Source of the DNA: Hygrocybe punicea
Lineage: Eukaryota > Basidiomycota > Agaricomycetes > Agaricales > Hygrophoraceae
DNA: 64,000 nt
Assembly: GCA_963556145.1 (NCBI GenBank)
Contig: OY744462.1
Span: 7,316,001 to 7,380,000 of the forward strand
Reading direction: 5' to 3'
Shown here: one piece after another, positions 8,713-18,278 of the stretch
How the letters are laid out: each line of letters opens with the position of its first letter
Position numbering within the stretch: position 1 is the first letter of the stretch
Notes under the pieces: model-generated
Told to the model about the DNA's origin: nothing
What the model saw: the letters and a program-made list of their open reading frames with translations, nothing else
Databases searched by the model: none
Made by a program: the position numbers and the translations under genes

Positions 8713-11335
8713 TTGACCCCTAGCCCTCAAATGACACATCCACCCTGTTCGACCAGGCAGCCCCACCAGGTTCCCTGGTCCATGGAGCAGCTGCACCATG
8801 AACATGCCGTCACTATGGGGTGTGTGATTGAACACAGCACCGCTGCCACTTACTCCTGCACTATTGAATCCTATATCTCTTTTTGTTCGGAACACTTGCT
8901 CCCCACTTCCCCAATCACAACCTCAGCTTCTACGTCATCTTTATGTGCCACCACATCAAGCCCCAATCCATTGACAACTACCTTTCCAGGATCTGCAACA
9001 AACTTGCACTGTTCTACCCTGTTACGGATCGCTTCTGCAGCGGGCTCCGGCAACAATCAACTTAACAGGGGGGCGGTTTCCAGAGGGGAGAACAGCAGTT
9101 TCATTGTTAGATAACACTGCTACAAGAGGGGGGGTTCGTGGTCTAAAGTCATTGCGAGCCGTGGGGGTTACCCAAAACAAGGGGGTCTGCCCCAAGAACC
9201 AGACTAAATGTAAGGAAAAGAAAGAAGAAAAAGTCCGAACCAACAACAAGGACAGTAGATATAGTGAATGGACTTGAGGGGAGGTAAATGGGAATCCAAC
9301 CATGAAGCTACAACATGTCCAACTACACCATGTTTTCACCATGAGGCGGACATGAGGCGTCCTCATGTCGATGTTCTCGCGATCCAACTGGAGGCCCGGG
9401 TGTCATTGAGGAATAGAGGGGGTTTGGATGACTCGGATGATTTGTCATCGGATCATGTGATGTGCAGAATTGCCTATTCGGGGTCTACACTTGCTGTAAC
9501 AGGCAAGTGCGCAGTCTGGCAAGTGCATTGCACGGTCGGGTCGAAGATGGGTATCGTCCAGTGTAGGATTGGTGATGAGAGTGTCTTGAGGTAGCGGGAA
9601 CATAGCGACAAGGTCGGTATAAAGGAAAACAAAGGAATGTATGGAGGGAAAACCAACTAGGATGGTGGGATAGTCGAGGTCAGACATGTGAACAGCATAA
9701 GCTGTACCGGATGACGATGTCTGTGTCAATGACGTATCGAGGGGCAATGTCTTGTCCTGTCCGTGGAACAATGCGGTCCACCTGATGTCGGTATTCATCC
9801 AAGAAAGGGTATTGTTATAAACGAGTGTGGGAGGTATCAAGGTTATGGATGAAAAAGGATAAATGAACGTGGGTCCAGGTTTCAAGTCATGGCACGAGTG
9901 ACAAGCTGTGGGAATAAGATGTCGGGTACCGCAATGAAGCGATGTCGTGTGAACAATAAACGATAGGGGTCGGTTCACTGTATTTGGAAGTCGTATGGTC
10001 TGTGGTCGAAGTCTGAAGGTATGTGCTTCGGCAATGATCGGATTGGAGGGAACAGTGAAATGTCCTGTAATCGAGGATTGTTCAGGGCATGCATGCAGGT
10101 GAGGAATGTTGTCGGATCATCAGGGAGGATAATGGTAGACACAGGGTATGAATATGGAAACCAAATATCCAAGATTGGCAATTGTCAATTACGTGTCGAT
10201 ATATTGTCAATGTGGAAGTCGGATGTATCAATGGTGGAAGGGCATCTATGCCAAAGATAGATCATGACAATGTAGAAACCGATCAGGAAGGTGATGGCAA
10301 TGCTGCCAATAACAATTACGGTGATGAGCTGTGTCGGGAGTACAGCCATTGTGATCGGTTTGTCATGGGATAGCGTAAACAAGATATCGAAGGGAAAAGA
10401 CAATGTCGGTGACGTCCGTCGGCAAGGAGACTATTCGGGTACAACAAGGTAACGTGGGATATGTCCATGGTCGGTCTGGATTGTTCTAGAAGAAAAGAGA
10501 ACAAGGACAAGAAGAAACAACGATGTCCGAAAGAAGACAAAAGGTAAAAGGAAACGAAAAAGGAAGGTGTGATAAAGTGGAATCATCATCGTGGGTAGCG
10601 GAGTCGGAATCGGAGTTGCGGAGTTGAAAAATGTAACATACCCTGACATCCATGTAATCTGCCACCACAACCTTGTCAACAAGACCCTCGCAGGCTGCAA
10701 GAAGCTCCGCATGGCCAGTGTGTCACAGAAGTGGCTGCTCTCCTACTTTGAGCCTCCATCTGCTCCTCATTCCATGACCCCTGCCCACATGATGACAGCC
10801 TGTTTGCAGTGATTATCTCCACAGCTTTCCACAGCCTCTTATGACTTGGCAAGCTTGTCTGGCCTGACTCCTCCACACTGCAGGACTACTGTAAGGTCAT
10901 ATTGTGTGGCTCCATCACCGTTGAGGCAAACTCCTTCACTCTTTTCCTCCCTGCACAAGGCAGACCATTTCTTTGAAGGCAGCCATGTCCTGCTCCACAG
11001 CACACTCACTGCTGATGACCCTGTCAAAAACCTCACCTGCTACCTCTGTTCCTGTGACTGATGTTTCCCCCTACACCCCAAATTGTTTCTACACTCCAAC
11101 AGTTCCCTCCCCACTGGGTCATGGTTTCTCTCATGCCTGTGCACACATTTTCCTGACCAGAATGTTGGTTGTCACTCCCTCTGTTCCAATGGTGTGATGG
11201 ATCTGGCAACAGCAGGGGTCCCACCTTACATTATCCAGGCCATCGGGGCCTCAGCTGCTTGGCAAATATATGTTTGCAAATACCCAATGCTGCAGGCCAC
11301 ATTCTCTTTGCCCACCACTGAACACAAGGTGCTAT
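8713..11335 (+). pseudogene. DIRS-like tyrosine recombinase, split by a solo LTR
   Basis: The N-terminal core-binding region appears in two frames at 8740-9019 (ATYSCTIESYISFCSEHLL; MCHHIKPQSIDNYLSRICNK). It continues after the solo LTR at 10644 (DIHVICHHNLVNKTLAGCKK). The C-terminal catalytic region includes DLATAGVPPYIIQAIGASAA and WQIYVCKYPMLQATFS near 11200-11310, matching the helix and terminal segment around the catalytic tyrosine in DIRS recombinases (family knowledge). The codons on the two sides of the LTR join in frame once the LTR and one TACCC copy are removed. Frameshifts and stops near 8720, 8950 and 10810 mean it was also decaying for other reasons. It would have catalysed integration of the circular DIRS DNA. 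Confidence 0.75.
9020..10638 (-). mobile_element. Solo LTR, copy 1 (minus orientation)
   Basis: The 1619-bp unit begins TGTTACGG and ends ATGTAACA (6-bp inverted TGTTAC/GTAACA) and is flanked by a perfect 5-bp duplication TACCC (9015-9019 and 10639-10643). The reverse complement matches the unit at 25438-27109 along most of its length. No gag or pol and no second LTR lie nearby, so it is a solo LTR left by LTR-LTR recombination. The 5-bp duplication fits Ty3/Gypsy or Copia; the family is not identified. On the minus strand 9445-9978 is open for 177 codons, with a counterpart at 26109-26672. Confidence 0.9.
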
Positions 11336-12288
11336 ACATCACCTCCCCGAGGCTCACAACTCATCTCCTCCTTTTATTTACTGGACAATTTCTTTCCCTT
11401 CCCTTTCTTACTCTCTTCATTTGCCTGACTCTTCTCACCTCCTTCCATACTCCACAAGTCCAGGCAACTTCTTTAATAGTTTTTAGCATCACACCTATCT
11501 TTCTTGTGTAATATATTTCCTTTTGGGCCCTGCTGCTGTTTCAGGGCAGGGCCACATACACTTATTCTGGACACCAAAAAACTGCAGGAGCCTGATTAGA
11601 TATATACAAAAGCCATGGCCAAGCCTGAGCCAAGCCCTGGCCAGCCAGTGCTAGACTGCTAGTCAAGGCTTGGCCTGAGGTTTGAAAAGCCCAAGCCTTG
11701 TCAGGCCGGGCTAAAGTCGTGGCTTTCAGGCGAAGCCGGCCTGGGTTGATTAGTGGCTCCCGATGTGGTTATGTCACGCATGTGACTGGCACTCTGTTGC
11801 CTAGTCTTCCGCAGACGTCAAGAATGCGATCATCCGTCAACAAAGTGGTCTTGATTTAGTTTGTCGCCCTCCGCAAAGCCTCGGTCCTCGTCCCTGGTCT
11901 GTACGTACGTCTAGGAAGAGTCGAGGAACCGGAAAAGGTAACCAAATGTGTATTTCACATCCGTGAGAAACGCACCATCACGACAAGCGCTTTTGATTAT
12001 CGTTCGCCCATCTTCACGACGTCGGATGACAGGCACAAACGACATTGACAGCCCAAACACATCCGGGGCCATTCAGTCTTGAACCCGTTGCCTACGTCTC
12101 TCAAACGCTACCGGGCCACCACTATCTCTTTTTCGCCGCAGCCCCTTATAGCCCCTTTCCAAGCCAAAAGAACCTTTGCTTCCATTGAGAAGACGATATA
12201 TACCCAAATTCTATACCCATTCGCCGTAAATCAGGCTTCCCCTCTAAAAGATTTCCCAGCCGAGCTTTTTCTCTTTCTCTCTTCAACC
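11336..12288. other. Intergenic: DIRS tail and upstream region of next gene
   Basis: 11336-11515 is CT-rich and may be the DIRS 3' end. 11585-11755 is a short repeat-like stretch of GCCAAGCC/GGCTTGGC motifs that can fold on itself, probably a decayed element; no duplication was found. 11760-12288 is single-copy looking and serves as promoter and 5' leader of the gene at 12289, with a CT-rich tract (CTTTTTCTCTTTCTCTCTTC) just before the ATG. A run of codons in frame upstream (from 12079) is open but has no features of conserved protein. Confidence 0.55.
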
Positions 12289-13005
12289 ATGTCATCATCC
12301 CCGGCGCGCGACATTCGTCAATCGGTATCACTCGATAGCATTCTAGAGTCTTCCTCAGTCGAGTCCTCACTGGCACCCTCTCCGAACGACTCACTACGTA
12401 GACGATCCACATCCCTAGGGGTTGGACTCAACCCCAGCGTCAAATTTGCCCCATTACCCCAAGTAGCACCCCGAAAACGACGTTCTAAAGTCCCACTAGG
12501 TGTGGCCGGACGCGCAGAGTTGATGCGGAGACGGCGGGCGACGTATTCCGAAGACGGCCAACCCATACATTACGAAACACCCACATGGGACGGATCTAGA
12601 TCGCAGGTGGACGAGACGGATGATTTTGACGTCGTTATGCTGGCGATGAGCAAATTCATAAAAGACACGAGTCGGCAGCTGTGGAAGCGGGTGTCGAAGG
12701 ACGGCGTAAAAAAGAGTAATGACGGGAAGGAGAGAAAGAGTTCTTCGGAAGACGACATTTTGAACTTTGGGAAGGGAGATGGGGACGAGCATGAGAATGA
12801 GAATGAGAATGAGAATGAGAATGAGATCCGAGAAGTGGTTTTCATCGAGGGGGAGGAGGGTGTGCAGGTACAGTTCCCTCAGGGCATCTCGCAGACAGAG
12901 ACTGTTGGAAGGGGATACTCATGGCGCACAGTGAGCGTTGTCGCGCCACCAACCGAAGCACTGGGAGCCACGACGACGACGAGCAGAGAAGGGGATGATG
13001 GATAG
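12289..13005 (+). CDS. Small Ser/Arg/Glu-rich protein of unknown function
   Basis: A single exon encodes 238 residues. The ATG at 12289 is preferred over the in-frame ATG at 12079 because it follows a CT-rich leader, has a good context (CAACCATGTC), and the upstream residues look like translated 5' leader. The protein is mostly disordered. It has a Ser-rich start (SSSPARDIRQSVSLDSILES), a basic patch (APRKRRSKVP, then MRRRRATY at about 80-112), a motif QPIHYETPTWDGS near 118-130, a helix-like stretch MLAMSKFIKDTSRQLWKRV, and an acidic ENENENENENE run near 190. The basic patch could act as a nuclear-localization signal (inference). I do not recognise the family. Confidence 0.7.
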   Translation: MSSSPARDIRQSVSLDSILESSSVESSLAPSPNDSLRRRSTSLGVGLNPSVKFAPLPQVAPRKRRSKVPLGVAGRAELMRRRRATYSEDGQPIHYETPTWDGSRSQVDETDDFDVVMLAMSKFIKDTSRQLWKRVSKDGVKKSNDGKERKSSSEDDILNFGKGDGDEHENENENENENEIREVVFIEGEEGVQVQFPQGISQTETVGRGYSWRTVSVVAPPTEALGATTTTSREGDDG

Positions 13006-13499
13006 GGAGGGGCTGTCATTTTTTGTCTCTCTAGGTTTACCATTATGCCACACTTCGGAAACACTTATACTTTATTTATAATTAGACGACATTTGTACGG
13101 GTATGTATGTTATCTATTTACTTATCATATTCACTGCCACGGTTTATCTTTTGGCGCTGCGATGTCAGAAAACACGCCCACGGCTGCCTCGTTGCATCCA
13201 GCTGACGCGCTGGTTTCGGAAATCAATTCCTGAATGGTTCCAGACTCTCGCTGGCCGTATGCTATGTCCCCAGGACAATTTCACAAACTCAGGCTGCTCG
13301 TATCCAATGTACCTGAAACCGGTGCAGAATATTTCAGGCAGACTTTTCGTGTTTGATTCTCCAGAGTCCAGACACACAACCTTGTTGTGATACAAAAAGT
13401 CCCAGGCAGACCGCCAGCAAAACTCTGCTAGCGCTCGTACCCACTCGGACGCTGGCGTTGCCCGGAACGCTAACGTTATTTGGCGGACAGCTTATGTAA

Positions 13500-13694
13500 G
13501 CTGTTCACTTCCTCTCCCGTCCAACATTTTTTTCTTTTCTGTCCCTTTCCTGCTTTCTCTTGTCTTTTTTTTTTTCTCTTTTGGACGGACTAATTTGAAT
13601 TATTAATTTCTGGCCCTTATCTTTCTTTCTTCCTCCTCTCCGTCGTCTTTTCACATACCCCGCCCACACTTGCCAGCAGCACATTACGTCCAGA
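13500..13694 (+). promoter_or_regulatory. Pyrimidine-rich promoter/leader tract
   Basis: Long CT runs on the coding strand (13520-13640, for example CTTTCTCTTGTCTTTTTTTT) immediately precede the membrane-protein gene. Such tracts are common core-promoter and transcription-start features of basidiomycete genes. No clear TATA box was seen. 13006-13500 holds the 3' region of the preceding gene and nothing else recognised. Confidence 0.4.
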
Positions 13695-15336
13695 ATGGCC
13701 TGTCAAGCTACCCCGACAGCCACCGAATTTGCTACGATAACTTCGGTGGGAGCCACCACGTCGCTCTCCGCTGCTACATCCTCGCTGCCCAACGTCCTCT
13801 CGAGCAGCATCAACATTTCATGTTCAGCCTCTGGAGCTAACTCCACCATATGTGTAACGAGCACGTTTGTTACTACCGTCCAGGGTGAGCACACGCTCGC
13901 GTCATCCGCAGCGTTATTCGCGCGAACTTCATTTTTTTTACCCACCTCTTCATTTTTCCGTGGTCTGCTCTAATGCTATCGTTTGGACGCACGCTTCATC
14001 GCTGTGCAAATAGGTGGACTTACGACAATCCAAGTGCCGATTACTGTCAACGCCCCAGTTACTGTAACGCAGCCAACACAGACGCTCTTCGCACCGTGCG
14101 AGAACTCCCGAACTTCGTCGGTGTCGAGGGAGACGTCGTTCTCGACGTCACAATCAACGCCGCCTCCCATCGTGGTCAGCTCACAATCATCCACCACAGC
14201 GCAAGATGGCTCCGTGGTCGTCCAATGGATCACGGTCACTTCAACGTTACCCCCCACGCCCGTCTGGGTGCCGACCGTCATCTCGACCAGTCAATCGGGT
14301 CCGAATGGTCCATCCCACTCAGTGAACCTAGCGCCTATTGTCGGCGGCGTCCTCGGCGGGTTCTTCGGTCTCTTCGGCCTTGTGGGACTTCTTTGGCTTT
14401 GCCTGTACGTTTTCTCCCCATCCGTCATCTTTTTGCTCCCAATCTCATCCATGTCGATGGTCCAGGCGGAAGCGGCCAAGTTGGGGTGACATATTCGAGG
14501 CAAATGAGCAGTACGAGCCAGAAACAATTCGGACTACCCGAGATAGGAAGCGGCGGTATGAACTGGACATGGATGCCCAGCCAAAACCTTATCAGTATGG
14601 TCTCGTGGGGCAAGTGACTTCGCCGACATTGAATTCACCCCCGGGCTCCCCGACCTCGAGCTTGCAGCCTCTCAGCAGTCAACCACCATCGCGGCACGGC
14701 CGCCAGAGCTCTTCCCTCACACCTCTCCTCGTTTCGTCTGCCGTTTCGTCACCTGGGCCAAGTTTGCCTGCGACTGCCTCATCGCGGCCATCAACCGCCG
14801 GTTCCATGATCCCCCTGCGAGCCTCATCGCGGCCGTCCACCGCTGGTTCTATGTTCCCTCTACGACCCCCGTCACAGCATGGACAATACCCATCGGCTAC
14901 CAAATCCGCAGTAGATGATTTTGGCATGCGACCCGTATCTGCGCCTTCGCACAGCCAGAACAGTAGTGGCTGGAGTAAGAAATCGTCGTCCCCGCCGCCT
15001 CCACCTCCCCTTGTCAACCTGAGCGCGATGAATTACCCTGTTTCACCAAAGGAAGACCACGCGCCCGATCGCGAAGGGAGTCCGGTTAGCTTCCAGGAGC
15101 CACGACGCCCGTTGCAAATTGTCAATGCGCAGATTTCACCCACGGGGTCGGTCTCATCTACCGCTGAGATTCTGCAGCAGCCTGCTGAGGTGGGGACATC
15201 TATGCTAAGTTCACCATTGGGCCCGAAAGGTGGACAAGCTCGTTCCTCGGTGACGGTCGTCGATGAGAAGAGGAGGAGGATGGATCCAGAAGTGATCATC
15301 GAGCCACCCAGCGCGCCTCCCTCTTACGAAGCATGA
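13695..15336 (+). CDS. Single-pass membrane protein with Ser/Thr-rich ectodomain
   Basis: Three exons, 13695-13884, 14014-14404 and 14466-15336, joined by two GT-AG introns (129 and 61 nt) with consistent phases, give about 483 residues. Residues 1-165 are rich in Ser, Thr and Val with TTIQVPITVNAPVTVTQPTQ, a pattern seen in basidiomycete surface proteins. A glycine-rich transmembrane helix follows at about 169-194 (APIVGGVLGGFFGLFGLVGL). A basic stop-transfer RKR comes next, then a roughly 290-residue cytoplasmic tail rich in Ser and Pro with KPYQYGLVGQV near its start. There is no classical N-terminal signal peptide, so either an upstream exon is missed or the helix is a signal anchor. Layout resembles Mid2/WSC-type wall sensors, but no WSC cysteine domain is present. 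Confidence 0.8.
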
Positions 15337-16428
15337 TCCTAATGTCCCATACCCGCAAATATCTGGTGGTCGGTGGTGGTCAGGCGTCGTTCTACCAACC
15401 TTTTCTATATTCCCCACTAAAACGATCACGGGCATGAAACGAAACATCAAAGCAATATCTTAATACGAGTTAATCCCCCCTCCTCTCGCCCCCTTTTTTT
15501 GTCTGTCAGAACCACAAATGTAACCCAGTACCGTCGGACATATCTCGTATCGGATGGATGGGCTCCTGTTTTGTTGTTTCCCGTGCCCTCCCCCCCTTGT
15601 TTTTTCTCAGTGGTTTTTTCTCTCAGTGGAATTGTTCGTTTGCACCATTAATTATCTATCCCCTCTTGGGGTGGCGAGTTTCCTGGCATGTATTCTATTG
15701 TCGCATCACTCATCCTTTGCGCATCGTATTCCCATAATTATCAAATAACCTTTGTTGCGGGCATGGATAAGATTTTTTTGCAAAGCCCAGAGCGTTCATC
15801 CTCATGAGAGTATTTGGATGGTTTTCTCTACCTCACTTTGATCTCTTGCTCCTCCATCTCCTTCCGACGTCCTTGGTCCCAATATGTCACCGCCAGATTG
15901 GCCATGGTCGCGTGAGTGTCTGGATGATCTGCCCCTACCAGGGCCTACCTTCAGGCTGTATTCCATCACCCCTTCCAACGTCCCTGTTTCTGGTACCTAA
16001 CGCCTAGATTGTCGGGGTGTATGGATGTTCTGCTCTCAGTAAATAAAATATCGCTAAAGAATATCGTCTTCAGCTGTCCATGACGACCATCCAAGCCGTG
16101 GATGGCATCCGTGCTGTTAGATTTTCACGGTCAATGATTTTTATGACGCAGCTCGTAACGAACTCTACCACGAGTAGCCTGAGGATTCCGGGCGCAAGAA
16201 CTAGAATTACCCATAGAAGGGGCTGGAAAATGGATTGGCTGTGAGCCCATGGTCATGAGAATAATACGAGCCAGATTCACACTGACCAGCGCCCGCCATC
16301 CTCCGAATTTGTCCTAGGGACCCGAAACTTTTGAGCTGGTCTGGATGCAGACAAAGCAAGAACTGCAGCTGATGTGATCATGATACACAGGGTATGAGGC
16401 ATTTTTCTGGACAAAAGTACAAAATCCC
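15337..16428. other. Intergenic, 3' region of membrane-protein gene
   Basis: AT/CT-rich sequence with short open frames only (15554-15748 and 15804-16007), which show no domain and little codon bias. No repeats stand out until 16429. Confidence 0.5.
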
Positions 16429-16620
16429 CAGGATTTTTAGCCTATCCCTAGGGATCCCTAGCCATCCCTAGGGATCCCCAGCCCATCCCTAGGGATCCCT
16501 AGCCCATCCCTAGGGATCCCCAGCCCATCCCTAGGGATCCCCAGCCGTCCCTAGGGATCCCTAGCCCATCCCTAGGGATCCCCAGCCCATCCCCAGCCCA
16601 TCCCTAGGGATCCCCAGGCT
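16429..16620. repeat. Minisatellite of CCCATCCCTAGGGATCCCCAG units
   Basis: Eight or so tandem copies of a 15- to 23-bp unit built round the perfect palindrome ATCCCTAGGGAT, with variants ending CCTAG or CCCAG. A shortened unit occurs near 16580-16600. Each unit can form a small hairpin. It begins next to CAGGATTTTTAGCCTATCCCTAGG and stops abruptly at CCCAGGCTGTTGG. Confidence 0.9.
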
Positions 16621-16659
16621 GTTGGATTAATAGAGCCTATCGAGATTCTATCTAGGTGA

Positions 16660-16805
16660 ATGATAATTCTCAGTTGTTTGTGATAGAACAACTGATTGTT
16701 ATTGTCTACCTAGGTGAATGATAACTGGTAGAATGTTAATGAGTGTGTGTAGAAATGAGTGGTGTGGACTTACTTCTCAGTTGTTTGTGATAGAACAACT
16801 GAGGC
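16660..16805. repeat. Two direct-repeat pairs
   Basis: TCTCAGTTGTTTGTGATAGA followed by ACAACTGA occurs at about 16670-16697 and again at about 16776-16803. Each copy is itself a hairpin, since CAGTTGT pairs with ACAACTG. Between them CTAGGTGAATGATAA occurs twice (about 16653 and 16710). Probably remnants of a small element. Confidence 0.6.
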
Positions 16806-17463
16806 AAGGGGGTGGCGGAACCTGAATGCCACACCTGACGTAGGGAGGGGGGGGTTCAGACCTCAAGTTCTTTTTTTTTTGGTATACTGGGTTTTTTGGA
16901 CTGGGTTTACACTCTGTATACAACTATGGTACACATAACAATAGACGTCGTTGGTGGCCATGAAGGTGGCCTGCAAAACATGATATAGTCTTGAGCTTGA
17001 GTCACTGGCAGTTCATCGAAGTAACTGTGCGACATGGCTAAGAAAACAGGGTAAGTCATTGAAACCGTTGTTCATATTGCTCGAGTCTTACCTTGGGAAC
17101 AGTGGAACACCGAAATATACCTCAGACACTCAACTTCCATGCCCAGACTGTGGCAAAGATATCCGGGATTTGTTTCATTCCCTTGGCGAGATCATTAAGA
17201 AGTGCTTTGGCAACCGTGCAAAGTGAGATGGATGGTGATTGGGATGCAGGAATGAGGCATGATGGGAGTGGTACGTTCTTTGCTATCTGTACTGTTGGTG
17301 CTGATGCCGGCACAGTGGGATTGACCATTGGTTCTTGGACAAGGGGCGGTGCCAACACTGTCAATGGGTTGGGCACTGGACGTGACCCAAAGAATGTGAG
17401 TAAAGATCCATCCGTCTTTCTGTCCTGCTTTCTAAACAAACTGCTACTTTCCCTTCGCTGAAG
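16806..17463. other. Unassigned sequence with one open frame on each strand
   Basis: Open frames of 122 codons (+, 17093-17461) and 105 codons (-, 17122-17439) overlap each other. Neither carries a motif I recognise. The minus-strand reading is Pro/Val-rich (NPLTVLAPPLVQEPMVNPT) and the plus-strand reading Gly/Thr-rich, so at most one is real. The region runs into the assembly gap, so a truncated gene is possible. Confidence 0.3.
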
Positions 17464-17663
17464 NNNNNNNNNNNNNNNNNNNNNNNNNNNNNNNNNNNNN
17501 NNNNNNNNNNNNNNNNNNNNNNNNNNNNNNNNNNNNNNNNNNNNNNNNNNNNNNNNNNNNNNNNNNNNNNNNNNNNNNNNNNNNNNNNNNNNNNNNNNNN
17601 NNNNNNNNNNNNNNNNNNNNNNNNNNNNNNNNNNNNNNNNNNNNNNNNNNNNNNNNNNNNNNN
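17464..17663. other. Assembly gap (200 N)
   Basis: Exactly 200 unknown bases, a conventional placeholder length rather than a measured one. The distance between the sequences on each side is not known. Confidence 0.99.
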
Positions 17664-18170
17664 ACCATGTTGAATGTTATGGTAATGATATTTAGTATAC
17701 TTGTCAAGTACTTTCAAGATACTGTGTGACATGGTATGCTACTGTGCACCCTGTGATAGATCTAGAGGCATGTCAACAAAAAAGTTCTGTGAGGGGGTGT
17801 ACGTCACAGTCATGGGCCTGCTTATCAATTATCAACTGCGCCTATGATTTCCCGGGGTTCAAGTTCAACTTCCATGGCCATGTCGCCTCCATAGGCGAGC
17901 CAGAGATGAAGCGGATCGCCACGAATCCATTCTGTTGCGAAATGACACCGGTTTGGGGGTGTTTTCGTTCAGTGGTTCCACAAATCCACACCCGCTGCGA
18001 AAAGCACTGGTTTATTAACCATTAACCTTGTTTACGATGTACTTATTCTTGGCAGTTTTGTGTAAATCAGTTCAAGTTTCAATCCCAACACCGAAACACA
18101 ACAAGTTTACCTTCCTGAATGGGTCTTCCACGATATACAAAGTAGAATCATCAGATCCGGATCTCGAGCC
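17664..18170. other. Sequence between gap and AAA-ATPase-like gene
   Basis: An open frame at 17726-18025 (99 codons) has no domain I recognise. It lies just upstream of the ATPase relic and could be part of that gene's N-terminal region, since family members usually carry more than 100 residues before the P-loop. No repeats seen. Confidence 0.3.
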
Positions 18171-18278
18171 AGTACGTGCTGCATAGTACTTTCTCAATTG
18201 CAAAATCTTTGACCTCGAGATCCATTATCAGTGTCTTCCCACCTACTCTGACTTCAATCATCTTACACTACACCTGGC

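Larger units (their letters stand above)
2030..8730 (+). pseudogene. DIRS-like retroelement: reverse transcriptase/RNase H, interrupted
   Basis: Fragments in order resemble the RT/RNase H protein of DIRS-type (tyrosine-recombinase) retroelements. They include SDMSQVYRLMPMAPPWQIQQ near 2615-2690, WIAIFILLLYNPFTYVDNN after 3830, DACSTGMGFWSP near 4395-4430, NTNTIDIFNSLCAL at 5690-5732 and NPILIAAIDLSLHYGFQ near 8560. Three hAT-type elements (2777-3820, 4562-5660, 5733-8537) split the gene, and at each site excision down to one copy of the 8-bp duplication rejoins the coding sequence. Independent frameshifts (for example near 2740) and stops show it is dead. Upstream of 2217 the frame gives a weak N-terminal region. 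Confidence 0.75.

Noticed and set aside
9445..9978. A gene inside the solo LTR
   Set aside because: The counterpart at 26109-26672 is open, but nearby frames share stops in both copies and there is no domain; similarity at DNA level explains it. Kept as a question in findings.
12079..12288. In-frame upstream start for the 12.3-kb gene
   Set aside because: Residues from 12079 look like a translated leader, and the ATG at 12289 has better context after a CT-rich tract.
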